Assembly (NCBI GenBank): GCA_030062745.1
Contig: CP099850.1
Location: 3,162,001 to 3,226,000, forward strand
From: Capitulum mitella
Lineage: Eukaryota > Arthropoda > Thecostraca > Pollicipedomorpha > Pollicipedidae
Reading direction: 5' to 3'
Length of the DNA stretch: 64,000 nucleotides
Part shown: positions 52,301-62,320 of the stretch, piece after piece
Numbering within the stretch: position 1 is the first letter of the stretch
Layout of the letters: every line of letters begins with the position of its first letter
Translations under genes and position numbers: made by a program
The notes under the pieces: model-generated
Told to the model about the DNA's origin: nothing
Database searches by the model: none
What the model saw: the letters and a program-made list of their open reading frames with translations, nothing else

Positions 52301-55300
52301 CGGAGGGTGATACGGGGCGGCATGCTGCCAGCGCCGCCGGCCCGGCCGGTCAGTGTCAAGAGCGAGGCGGAACGGCAGCCGGGCTGCAGGCAGCGGCGGC
52401 GCTGGCAACCGTCCGCTGAAAATAACGCGGCCGAGGAGGTAAAACTGAGCGTCGCACCCCGGGTGCATGCGGCGGTGATTTACGTACAAATGGTAACGAA
52501 CTGCTCAAGCACCACCCTTTCTCGCCCGATCGCACCCAGCGGCTATTGGCTGTTTTTAGCAGTGATGAGGACGAAAACTCGACGCTGGGGTCTGCCGTCT
52601 ACCGGTGTGGTGGAAGGATTACTTCTCAGAGTTTCCGGGCGGCCACCCAGAACCTGGTTAAGCGATGGCAGCGGTGTGTTCGGCTGCAGGGCGAGTTCGT
52701 CGAATTGTGGACCGAGTTTGATGGAGACGTGTTGACAAATAAACGAGCTACCGTCAAACAGAACTTACTTTTTGAACTCAGTGGTATAACTTGTTGACGT
52801 GATTATTGTGACGTCTGGTTTCCGAATGCTTTAGGTTCAGTATGCCTCGTGACATCCAATGTCCTTGCACTTCTTCTAATGTTTGTGAGTGTTACGTCAC
52901 TGACTGCCTCGCAACGTGACAACAGGCCGACGTTTGTTTTATCAATTCGTAATGAAAGAAACAATCCGCCGCTGCATCCTGACATGCCAACTTTATTATA
53001 AACAGTTGTGTGTCATTTGCCACTAGCCACCAACATTTACAGGTGCCTCAGAAATGTCCCATAACGAAGAATAAATTAATGTAACCGATTAGAAACAGCA
53101 ATAACTATAAGTTATTGAAGCAGGTGATAGAGTTGCGTTTCATTTAACAATGACCGGGAAATAGTTTTAGTTTGGACGGAGGTAACGATGATCCGCCACC
53201 GATCTGAGCCACTGATGTCACCGTTTTTCAACTACAGCTGTCCCAGAGGAATCCAGTCCTCGACGGGTCGAGCTGATCAGACGGCAGCCACCCTCCCCTG
53301 CCTCGTCACTCGGGGTGGCTGGCAGCACGCGCCGCAATGAACTCCGACACCGGCAGCGGCCCTGTTGTCTGCCCGTGAGGCGCTCCGCCTGTTCCCGTCC
53401 GGCCGGCGGAACCGTGACGGTAACGGCGCTGTTTTGCGGCCCGCTTTCGACGTTCGTCAGCGGCGGCCGCGTCCGCGCCGGCCGCCTGCGTTGCGTCGAG
53501 CCGTGTGCTCCGCCGGAGCCGACGTCGACGGGCCGCGCCGTCCAGACCGCTGACTGACGCCATTAGCCCCGACTCCGGCTGGCACCATTAGCCGCCGGCG
53601 GCGGGGCGCCTCGGCCAGCCGCGGTTTTTCCCGCCACTCGGCCGGGCGCGCGCGCCCGTTTTTGCCGCCGCCGCCAGGTAAGAATGTTTATCATGGGCGT
53701 CTGTCGCCGGCGTCCAGCCATTGTGCCGGGTTTTGGCGCGCCCGCGCCGCCGTCGGTCTACCTGTCCTTTGTCGAAACACATCTGTCGTGACGCGGGCGC
53801 GCCAAAAAGCGGCGGCGGCGGTAAATGGCGCGCTGTGGCGGCCGGCTATTTGTCGGCGCGCTGCCACCTGGGCGGCGTTTTTCGGCCGGCGCTGTTTTGC
53901 GCCCCGCCTCCAGCGCAGACGAAACACATCTGGGTGGAGCGGAGGCGGGGCGAGCCGAGGCCGCGGCCGCCGGCGGAGCGTCCAGCGCGGAGAGAGTGGA
54001 CATCATGGTGGGAGCCGGCCCCGCATCGCGGACGGCGGGCCAGCGGAACCCGCGGGGAGAGATTGGACCCCGCGGCGGGAGGCGGGGCGGACGCACGGTC
54101 CCACGCCGCCGGACCGTGTTTCACGCGTCCGCCGTCCTCGCCCTGATTGGGTGATGACGGGGCTCGGGACCCTGAGGGCTTCAGAAAACAATACCGCAGC
54201 TTCAGACGCACGGTATCATGGATATCCGGGTAACTGCGTACTTTAACATCTGCCGAGACCTGATTCCCGCAAATCTTCGGTGACCGAATGGTGAAAGAGA
54301 AGTTATTTCATTCTGCACAGTCGCTTTTCCTGTTGGATTAACAAGTCCGCCAAAGGAAAGCAGAAACGGTAGCAATTTACATATTCACGAACGGTATCTC
54401 AGGAACTTTAACTTCTTATTTGCAACATATTCTCTGTTACTATTTTCGGGAATCTATTTCTTGGCCAAGACAAATTTACGGATCTGAGATTTGTGTGCAC
54501 AATAGAGCTGAGCAATGCTGTCACAAATCTTTCCAAAAATGATGTTAGTCTTTGAACCCATAAAACAACGTCGCAGGATCGAGGCAAACGGAAGACCGAA
54601 TAATAATAACTACCCGCCAGTTGTAAGTGCTTTTTATGAATTGCAGGAATCGAATCATTCCGAAATATGTCACTGGTGCCCACGCTTTTGCCGACTGTGG
54701 ACACCTCTCCAGAGTGAGAAGTATTGTTTCGCAAGACTTTGTAGATTTTATGTCCTTTTCATATTGTCTCTTTCCTAGCGGAAGCAGTTATACGGACCTA
54801 TGAAACGGAGAGGGCAGGGGGTTCTTTGTTGAACAGACCTTTAATTGGTGGCGTGAAATCCATCTTTTGATGATTGCTACCTCCAGGTGTGGTTAAACAA
54901 TGGTTTGAAAGGGAACATAAACTCGAAATCAATGTTCGCCTGACATCAAGACATCAACATGATGCACTCGTGGCATTAAGCAACTCCTCTTGAGTTTATG
55001 AGTTTGCTAGTGCGATGTTCTCGTGTTAAATGGACGCCGGTGCCAAGAAAAAGGCCCTTAGAAATACAACAATGCTTAACTCTTCAACGATATCAAACTT
55101 ATTGCGCTTAAGAAACTTTCAGTTTCTTCCGCGCATTCGGGAGCATTCCGTTCCTCGTCTTCAGTTACCACAAATATAGCTATTTAATTACTTAGGCATG
55201 TTTCCATTATCTTTAAACACCGTAATTCATCAGTTCCGTATAAACATATCTTTCGTCAAAAGCCCACTACGCCTGCACTGCATCAATGATGAAACTTTGC

Positions 55301-57207
55301 CGCGAGCCATGAGAAGAATTACGAGCTACATACATCACGTCTGCTTCAGCCCAAACACAAGCAAAATGTTAAAATAATATTCTATATATTGTAAAGCGTA
55401 GCTGAAATGTGCAGCTTTTATTTCTAGACAAGATTTTCCTTTACAGCAAATCTTTTCCAAGAGGATCTTCTGTAAGTCGAAGAAAACCTAAGAAACGTGA
55501 TATAATCAGACGAAAATTACGTTCCTAATGCAACGGAAAACGCTGAGAGTTGCAAAAATGTCATAATTTACCGTTGCTCGAAACATGTAGCCATTATCAA
55601 GAACCATAAACACATGCAACGGCACGGGAACATTGAGGCTTCAGATGTCTGGCGCTCAAGCTCTGCTTCTAACAAACGCGATCTCGCAGTTCGTCGCGTA
55701 AGTCGTTTCTTTCAAAGACTGTCGGTGTTCGGCGTTCCGAGGTATTGGTAACGTTCAAACTGCCTTCCAAAATCACGCAGGTGCCGTAAGTGCAAGCTGC
55801 GTATGACTGAGTTGACTTCACCGCCCAGGCAGTCCCAAGTAGCGAGAAGCCATCTGACGCTTCCATTGTACGAATAACTTTATCTGATTTCAGTAGAACT
55901 CATTTGTGTTGGGACAGTGAATGAAGCATCTATGTAAGGCTCTTCCGTTCGCAACTTTTGGCAGGCAAATGCCCATAGTTCGTGACCGAGGAGAAGTGAC
56001 GAATGTGAAGCAAGTGCGAAATTCCAACCGCCTGAGGGACTGTCAGGCTGAATGTGCAGTTTGCCTGCAAGACGGTTACTGAGACACGATCTGTACATTT
56101 TGCTGACACGTCAGCTTCATAACAGGCAGACAAAGACAACAACGGACGGATACATAACAGAAGAGTGATTAAGATGCGGTGCACGTACTGCGCTCGCAAG
56201 ACTGCTCAGGGATTTGATGTGTCTAAAACCATTTCGGTTGCGTAATTTACAACGGGTCTTAACCATTTATAGAATGCTCAACAGGCAAATGGGACCACGT
56301 TACTGCACGGATTTTAATCACCTTATTGCGCAACCGATATAAGAAATGCAAATGTATGTCCACTGCCGAAACAACAGGCCGACCAGGTCGACAAGGCTAG
56401 TTAAGTTATATGAAAGGTAGTTAAAGTGATACACTTCATGCCCTAGCACTGTATAAGAAATACGGCTTACAACTTACCGCTTCAAATCAGAACGGAGTGC
56501 AACCAAGCAATGTTGGACCAGGCTCTTTGTTCACATGCCTACCTCCTGCCGTCTGAACAGTGACCAGTCAATGAAACCACGTTTCAGAAAGGTGCACCGG
56601 GGTAGCTGATCATGTGTCCTTACATTTGCGGAGTCGACCCTCCGCTCGATGCACAAGTTCATACCGACACGGTTGGGCCTGACTGGCTCGTGGCCTTCCA
56701 TGGCCTATTTATTTTTTTGCCCGTTTCTCTATGTTATTTTCGCCAAAAGAACAGCAACAGACTTACGCAAAAATTCCCTGGCATTCTCTGGGAGTAAGGA
56801 TTCCGCCATTTCGGTGGTAGTGATAAGAGCAACCGCATATGTCTAGGTTTCCGGCTTCCCCATAACCGTGTTATTTTTTCCTGTTGCTACGTGCATGCCG
56901 TTCAGTCGGGGTAAAAGACCAACACAATTCATGCATCCAAATTACACGTCAGCGTCAAAAGCGCCAAGCGTCAAACATGACGCCAGCCACAAAAGTCATT
57001 GCCCCGACTGCCACAGCGGAAACCCAGACCCAGAGCAAAGTCGGCGCCCAGTTCCAGCCACAACTCCAGCTGCAGCACCAGCACCAGCGCCAGCTCCGGC
57101 TCCGGCGGGCGCGCCTGCGCGGCGCCGGGCCTACCTGCCAGCAGCGGATAAGCGGCGGACAGCTCCGTCGTTTGGCGGCGGCGGCTCATCAGGAACGCGC
57201 GCGGCAT
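39911..57207 (-). CDS. scrt: Scratch/Snail-family zinc-finger repressor (spliced, 3 exons)
   Basis: Nuclear DNA-binding repressor; the family binds E-box sites and recruits corepressors. Exons 57207-57135, 41354-40672 and 40339-39911 join in phase to 394 residues. A SNAG start, [11 protein letters not shown], is followed by a CtBP-type motif ALDLRV (71-76), six SPGYLSG-like heptapeptides (104-145), Pro and Glu-Pro runs, and five C2H2 fingers: 225-245, 256-276, 282-302, 310-330 and 338-359, the last of CCHC type. [22 protein letters not shown] and [15 protein letters not shown] place it with arthropod Scratch-type proteins rather than Snail proper. The SNAG exon is inferred from its motif, its donor and its phase over a 15.8-kb intron. 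Confidence 0.87.
40672..41354 (-). CDS. scrt: Scratch-like exon 2: CtBP-like motif, repeats and zinc finger 1
   Basis: Donor GATAAAAAG|gtgacg. It encodes [16 protein letters not shown], six 7-residue repeats (genomic 40993-41118), Pro/Gly-rich text, a Glu-Pro run and [17 protein letters not shown]. The 3' splice site is ambiguous: the chosen one starts the exon at 41354, but near-identical in-phase sites lie 66 and 132 bases upstream (41420, 41486), and the frame is open back to 41571. Confidence 0.85.
40993..41118 (-). repeat. coding 21-bp tandem repeat (six heptapeptides)
   Basis: Six in-frame units encoding SPG-Y/C/R-L/A-S-G/R. Plus-strand units read GGAGAGCCGGACAGRYAGCC. Likely length-variable within the species. 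Confidence 0.9.
41340..41530 (-). repeat. 66-bp tandem triplication of the Scratch exon 2 acceptor
   Basis: Minus-strand units each contain GTTTGTCCGGCAG|AGTCTG, with exon-start positions 41354, 41420 and 41486. Spacing is exactly 66 bases (22 codons) and no stop lies between them, so each copy would give an in-frame protein. Confidence 0.85.
41531..43900. other. Scratch-like intron 1, proximal part
   Basis: 41.5-41.8 kb is a decayed continuation of CTGTCAGACG-type repeats. 42510-42535 is a (CCGGT)n run. 43445-43486 is an imperfect hairpin with AGCTACACT/AGTGTAGCT arms. GC-rich frames at 42.4-43.4 kb have no motifs. Confidence 0.5.
43960..44260. repeat. 67-bp tandem repeat, four clear units plus decayed edges
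   Basis: Unit starts at about 43981, 44048, 44115 and 44182, each with GACCGTCAGCTCTCCTGGCC and GTCCTGGAAGTCACGTTGCC. Flanking text to 44340 keeps fragments of the unit. Confidence 0.9.
44341..46639. other. Scratch-like intron 1, no feature recognised
   Basis: Mixed-composition sequence with a few homopolymer runs (for example T at 46100-46112). Short frames show no family motifs. Confidence 0.5.
46640..48210. repeat. degenerate satellite-like array of about 100-120 bp units
   Basis: Phrases GCGTCCTTCTAGCCCTCGGG, AAACCTCAAGGACGC and CCCTCCAGGGTTTGAGG recur in the same order at least six times with heavy divergence. The array is interrupted by unrelated sequence at about 46800-47110 and by a family A element at 47779-48040. 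Old and probably inactive. Confidence 0.65.
47779..48040 (+). mobile_element. family A MITE-like element, copy 1
   Basis: About 260 bp matching 50864-51129 in reverse orientation almost throughout, including CATATACCACTGGCATA, AGTGATTTTATGTAACTGAC and TAATGTTTGCTT. The ends carry an inverted ACGTAGC.AGG / TGGCTACGTCCCTG motif. A G-run follows the left end. Non-coding. Confidence 0.75.
48211..49860. other. Scratch-like intron 1, hairpin cluster then no recognised feature
   Basis: Three short hairpins lie within 48329-48419. Two are GC-rich with TTC or CCTTCGA loops and one has GATGCCAT/ATGGCATC arms. The remainder is AT-rich without coding motifs. Confidence 0.5.
49900..50065. repeat. degenerate repeat of about 15/30 bp (GGTCAGCCG units)
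   Basis: Repeats of GGTCAGCCGTGGTCAGCCG and GGTCGGCCGGACA with small changes. It lies in the Scratch-like intron and has no coding meaning. Confidence 0.7.
50864..51129 (-). mobile_element. family A MITE-like element, copy 2 (reverse)
   Basis: It starts CAGGGACGTAGCC and ends AGGAAAATCCTGGCTACGT. Read in reverse it aligns along its whole length with 47779-48040. Inverted ends, matched length and opposite orientation support a cut-and-paste, non-autonomous element. Confidence 0.75.
51760..52095. repeat. minisatellite of 24-27-bp units
   Basis: About twelve units of GAGGTGGTACAGACACAGCCGG with drift. The open frames across the array on both strands arise from the repeat and should not be read as proteins. 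Confidence 0.9.
52100..54200. other. CpG-rich blocks in Scratch-like intron 1
   Basis: 52100-52440 and 53290-54130 are dense in CG dinucleotides and have long motif-free frames on both strands. They could be an alternative promoter or enhancer, or an unrecognised first exon. TTTATT near 52992 would be a minus-strand AATAAA. I cannot support a gene here. Confidence 0.35.
52545..52796 (+). pseudogene. possible transposase C-terminal remnant
   Basis: A plus-strand frame with [20 protein letters not shown] followed by ELW and a stop about 30 residues later. The K-R-W-x-x-C-V-x-x-x-G-x-(F/Y)-V pattern resembles the C-terminal end of Tc1/mariner-type transposases. There is no catalytic domain upstream, so at most it is a fragment. 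Confidence 0.25.
54201..57029. other. Scratch-like intron 1, distal part, no feature recognised
   Basis: AT-rich sequence with no coding motifs or clear repeats, up to the CpG-rich start of the gene. Confidence 0.5.
57135..57207 (-). CDS. scrt: Scratch-like exon 1: SNAG repression domain
   Basis: The ATG at 57207 encodes [20 protein letters not shown] and continues to a donor CTGGCAG|gtaggc, leaving one base of a codon. That matches the exon 2 acceptor (G|AG). MPR-(S/A)-FL at the extreme N-terminus is the SNAG signature of Snail, Scratch and Gfi proteins. It lies in a CpG-rich block. Confidence 0.75.
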
Positions 57208-57700
57208 GCCCCGGGGCGGCGGCGCGCGCGCGGGCCGTCGACGCGTCGCGCCGCTCAGTGGTGCGTCGGCGGCCGTGCGGCACCGACTGGCGCGTCGACG
57301 GCGACGGGCGCGCCGCGCGCGCGGCCGGCTAAAAATACGGCCCCGCTGGAGAAGACACGCACCGGCGGGAGAACAGGGAGGAGACTGGAGCTGGAGCGGC
57401 AGGATGTTTCATTCATCACGGCCGCCGCCGGACGTCATGTCGAGGTGGCGGCACGTGCGGCCGCTTCTGCCGGGGAGACGGCCGCAGACGGCCGGCCGGC
57501 GGCGGTTCAGTGGCCTTGGCCGCCGCATGTGCGCCGTGCGCGAGGGTGCAGGTATATTTGGGTGCGCCCCCGCGCCGCCGGTCGGCAGGGTGGGCGCGGG
57601 TGGTTCGGTGGAGGTGCCGGCAGCGGCGCAGCCAGCGGCGGCCGCATCCGCCGCCGGACAAAGGGGCCGCCGGCCGGCGCCGGGGTCCACATCCGGCCCG
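57208..57700 (-). promoter_or_regulatory. CpG-rich putative promoter of the Scratch-like gene
   Basis: Dense CpG from about 57030 to 57700 surrounds the SNAG exon. On the minus strand a TATA-like TATTTTTAG lies at 57337-57329, about 120 bases before the ATG. Promoter activity is inferred from composition and position only. Confidence 0.4.
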
Positions 57701-57724
57701 GCCTGTACGCTCTGCACGGCGACA

Positions 57725-57885
57725 GGCCGCGGCCTGTGACCGCTGCAAGGTGACAGACCGCGGCCTGAGACCGCTGCTGGTGACAGGCCCCGACCTGTGC
57801 CGCTGTGCGGTGGCAGGCTCCGGCCTGTGACCGCTGCACAAAGACAGGCCACGGCCTGTGACCGCCGCACGGTGATAGGCGCTGT
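57725..57885. repeat. 33-bp-type tandem repeat
   Basis: About five units of GGTGACAGGCCGCGGCCTGTGA with CCGCTG between them. Each unit contains an internal palindrome around GGCCGCGGCC. It lies just upstream of the Scratch-like promoter. Confidence 0.8.
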
Positions 57886-58144
57886 GCGGTGGACAGTCAA
57901 GTTACTCTGTCATTGGAATGTCCGTGAGCCAGGCCTGTCACGTGGAAGACGGACACCATGTGTAGCTCTAAAATTGTTGGCAGTCCTAGTACTGTTATGT
58001 TCCTGACGGTGATAGGCGCTGTGCGGTGGACAGTCAAGTTACTCTGTCATTGGAATGTCCGTGAGCCAGGCCTGCCACGTGGAAGACGGACACCATGTGT
58101 AGCTCTAAAATTGTTGGCAGTCCTAGTACTGTTATGTTCCTGAC
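57869..58144. repeat. 137-bp direct duplication, nearly identical
   Basis: Copies 57869-58005 and 58006-58142 both start ACGGTGATAGGCGCTGTGCG and I could see only one or two differences (for example CCTGTCACG versus CCTGCCACG). Recent event. Confidence 0.9.
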
Positions 58145-61100
58145 GGCCGTTATTCGGTCATTGTCGATTATTTACAAATCACTCACTGAGTATGACAGAT
58201 ATCCAGCATACATAATGATACAACATCTATACTTCTCCTTGTTTGTAAAAAGATACATCCACAGATAATCAGAAAAAAAACAAATAGCCAAGACTGTGTA
58301 AATTGAATGAAAACTATGGCGAAATGCCTTGTTGTCAATTTAATCCATGGCGACAGAAGCCGGCATTTCTGGTGATGGAGAGAATAATGGTGAAAAACGT
58401 CGGACAGAATTATGCCACAGGAACATCTGAACACAACAGTAAACTCATCAACTTCATGACGTCAAATGAGATACTTTTGGAATGGGTTCGTCCCCCTTCC
58501 CCCTCCGCACACAAGGCACCAAAACTCCATCCATGTGGAGCAAGTGACTCGGCATTCTTGGAAGATCACCCCATGGGCATAGACAGCATAGCACGATTTG
58601 ATGAGGGCCATATCGTTGAGATGCGAAACGAAAACTATCCGGAGGAACACGCGACAAAGACCTGGAGAGGAAAGTTAGAATAAAGAACACTGCTCAGTTC
58701 CAGCACATCTGAAATTGTTTCTTCGACGGACATGGTAATTATCTCTCTTTCCCGTGGTTCTGGCCAGCCATTTCTGTCTCTCTCGCCCTTTCCTGCGCTG
58801 CTCGCTTGGCTGAACGCAAGTTGATTGAGACGCCCTCTTCAAGGGGAAAGCGCCACAAAACACGCAGGCTCATTAGGAGAGCGGCCATGGAGGACGAGTC
58901 AATTACGGCGCTGATTTGCTGCACTCTTCTGCTCCCGTCCGCGTCACGTGACCGGCACGTGGCGGCACGTGGCGCACAAGCAGTGGAACACGTGCGGGTT
59001 TCAACTAGTTAGTCGTATCAACTCACATTACTTTTGACGTTTTCAATGGCTTGAGCTGCGTGGCGTAGGAGACATTGGTTGTGTTGCACTATAACCGCCG
59101 TTTTCAAAGCCTGATGTATCGAAACATTTCCAAAGTGGTTGTCACTGCATGATATCTGTTAAAACGGGTGCTTCTCGCAAAACCCGTTGTTCCGTGCGTA
59201 AGACGTAACTTTGTCGCATATGTAAAATAATGATAGCATTCTAAACATATAGCGTCAATATTTATCCAATAAACTATCTTTTTTCCTCGGGTGTAGAAAC
59301 TGTGTACCCTTGCATGGCTTGCGCCGATGGCGGCGAGTGCACGGTCAAATATTTATAACGTACTCGGTCAAATATCTATAACATACTCGGAGAAAGTATG
59401 TACCCAACTTAAAGCAATGCGAACGTGTACGATTAGACAGACTGGCTTCATGGCAGTGCTGAAGTACCCATGGCACGGAATTCTCCATTTTCCTTGTTGC
59501 CAATGCCAGCATTTCAAAACTCATTATACTGTTGTAAGCTTTTTCATCCCACTAGTAGTCTGAATTAAATATTGCAGTAAATCATCGTTAATTCCCACCA
59601 TGTGCAAGGTTCACGTCTCAACCTGACATTGTTTCTCCTAGGTCACCATCAAGAATATAGCCTCTCCGCTGTGTCTGTTTTCTCGATGTCAGGAAGATGC
59701 CCTCCATTGCGTCTCTTTTCTCGGTGTTCAGGAAGATGCCTTTAATGACCTTTCTACGTTAGAAAAATGTATGATGCAAAAGTTACCAGGGGTACGCACG
59801 TCTCGGCAATGGCGTCGACGCTCTGTGCGTGCTTCTCACACCATCTAACCACGTCCCCATCCAGCGATCTGCCGGCCGGCACCAGCAGTCACCTGCTGCG
59901 CCCATCTGCTGCTCTTTGTGTCGGCCCTCAGCGGCGCCGTGACGTCACATTCCGGCACGTGCGCGGCGCGAGCGGCGGCCGCGGCGACCCCTCCCCGGCG
60001 GCGGCTAACCTTGGCGGCGAGCGTCGGCGGCGACGGGGCCGACTGGGCGGTCCGGCCGCCATCCATCAGCGCGCGGCGACCCGGCGCCCGGCCGTCCCGG
60101 CTACACAAACAGCCGCGCGTGGCGACCCTGCCGGCCGAGCCGTCCCCTCGCCCCGACCCCTCGGCCGTCCCCCGCCGCCGCCCGGGCGGCCCGGCGCGCC
60201 GAAATAGCGGCCCGCGCGGGGGACGAGCGGGCGGAGCGCCGTCCGGGAGCCCACCTGGCCGGACGGGCCGGGCGCCGCCGCCTCGAGCCGCAGGCGCAAC
60301 CGGTCCTGTCGGAGGGCCGGCCAGCGCCGACCAGCCCGGCGACCGGCGTCCCCGCCCTGATTCGACGACGCAGCTGGCCCGGGACCGGCCGACGCCGACG
60401 CCGCCGGCGATCGGCCGGTGCGGTCACCAGGAGGCATGTGAGTCCACTCTCACTATCTCCTTAGCGGACCTCAGCTCCCCGGAATGCGCCGGAATTTAAA
60501 TATTTGTCGGAATCTGGCCGCTGCAGGCCGCGCTGCCGGCCGTCCCGTCACCCGGCCGGCGGTGACTCACCAGCCGTTGGGCGCCACAGCTCGACCCGTT
60601 CAAAACCCGCGCCAACTCATGGCCTCACCACTGGAGAGTCCCCGGTCGGTGCCGCGATTTGCTTGCGGGCCTGCACTCGGCCACCGGAGAGTTGCGATTT
60701 GGCAGGAACGGGTTACGATTGCCTGTGAACGTGAGAAATGACTGTGGCCAATGGCCGTGCGAATTAGTTTGAGGTGGAACAACAGCACCGCTCGACATCA
60801 GCACTGGCCAGTGTGTTACTGCACGACTCCTTTCAACGTGTTGATCACGTTACATCGAATCCTATTAGGCCGTTTTATCTTTGGGGACTGCATGCCCAAC
60901 GCATCTTAGAAGGGCAGCGCCAGCACCTTGAAGGCAAATAAAGAGAGCGACCTGGGTCGTCCTCTTAATCAAACGCTTCCGTATTAGTAAGAACTGGGGG
61001 GCTAGATATCATGGCCAGGTGTTCTGCTAAAAAAGAAAAAATGGCTGCTTATTCAAAACGCCTAGTGTTATCTGATGCTCTGTTCCCGCCATTATCCGTT

Positions 61101-61700
61101 TGCGCCAATTTTCTGACGTCCCCGTCAATATTCAGGTTTAATCCTGGGCACTCTTCTTCTTTTCAGACTTTCCATGAAGAGCTGTCCACGAATCTTTCGT
61201 TATTGATGGAGGCTTTTGTACCTCACTTTTCTAGCAACGAATAACTTTTCGAACATATTTAACTATGATACAACATGAACAGTACTGTGTTACAACATCA
61301 GTAGCCGTGCATTTAACAAATCCTTCCCGATCATAAGTATCATGGGTGTTTGACTCCAGTCATATATCAGCAAATACGTGGCACGATGTTAGACACAGAA
61401 GCGCAAAAATAATGTGGCAGAATGAAAGCAAGTTTAACGACTATGCCAATGACCATGCTTCACTTCCCTTAAGGCACGGTGAATGATTGAATCGAATCTG
61501 CAGCCGCCGGCAGCAAGACGCGTCTGTCGCTGGCGGTAGACGTTTTCTGGACAAATTCGTCACGTCAAAGAACGTCGCAATTAGCCGTCAGATTCAGAGG
61601 ATGGCAGGTCATCCCCAGAGTCAGAGGAGCGCAAGTGTCAGCGCCCCGTGCGCTAGGTATTTCTGTAACAATGCGGTAACTCCTGCGACAGCTCCTGAAT
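58145..61700. other. upstream flank, no gene recognised
   Basis: AT-rich to about 59.8 kb. It includes two small tandem duplications: TCAAATATYTATAAC at 59341-59390 and TTTTCTCGRTGT..CAGGAAGATGCC at 59660-59750. A CpG-dense block at 59870-60440 has motif-free open frames; it may be a promoter of a gene outside the window or an orphan CpG island. Confidence 0.4.
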
Positions 61701-61719
61701 TTCAGTTCTCCTAATTACG

Positions 61720-62320
61720 AGCCCACTGGGGCCACTGACTTTCAAAGAACCCCGCGCACACCAAGGGAGCCCAGCCCTGGCAGGTCCAGAGACCCTAGGT
61801 GCGTGCAGGGTGTTCAGGAGAGGAGAGGGCCAGGGGCCCTTTTGTTTTTGGGTCCCCATGAGGAGGACAGACTGTTACTGTGACTGTTACAGGTCCATTG
61901 GGGCCTCCAACTTTCGAAGGGTCGGCAGGTACACTAAGGGCTCCTGCCCTCTCCAGAACACTCTCTACACATGTCTATTTGAGGGCCCATTAGAAGTCAA
62001 GCTCTCCTGTTGCTATGGGGCCCATAGCAGCCTCTTAATTTTACAGGGCCCCTATAAACACCGAGGGACCTTGGCCCCCTTTGGAATAGCCTACACATAT
62101 CTGCAGGGTCTTTCGTCTTGACCAGAGGCCCTCAGTGTGTTTGGGGGCCCTGTGGAAGTCAGAGCTTCCGGCCAGGCCCAGGGACCTCATGCATTCGGGG
62201 CCACTGGAAGTCAGGGTGCCGTGTGATTGATATAAAGTCGCGTTGGGGCCCGTGACATTCAAGGTGTCCCGAGCATTTAATGGGCCCTGGTAAGTGGCCA
62301 GATAGAAAGATTTTCCAGGT
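61720..62320. repeat. degenerate repeat rich in GGGCCC and GAAGTCAG
   Basis: Phrases such as GGGGCCC, GAAGTCAGRGY and ACACTAAGGGCTCC recur every 50-70 bases with heavy divergence. It resembles an old satellite. No coding sense. Confidence 0.5.

Noticed and set aside
51527..52735. 402-codon plus-strand open frame
   Set aside because: Runs through a minisatellite and a CpG block; no domain is recognisable and the repeat explains the openness.
53306..53563. Basic minus-strand 85-codon frame in a CpG block
   Set aside because: Arg/Ala-rich, no recognised domain, no splice or start context that distinguishes it from its antisense frames.
58303..58683. 126-codon plus-strand frame
   Set aside because: No motif, ordinary AT-rich surroundings, and an equally long antisense frame; cannot be supported as a gene.
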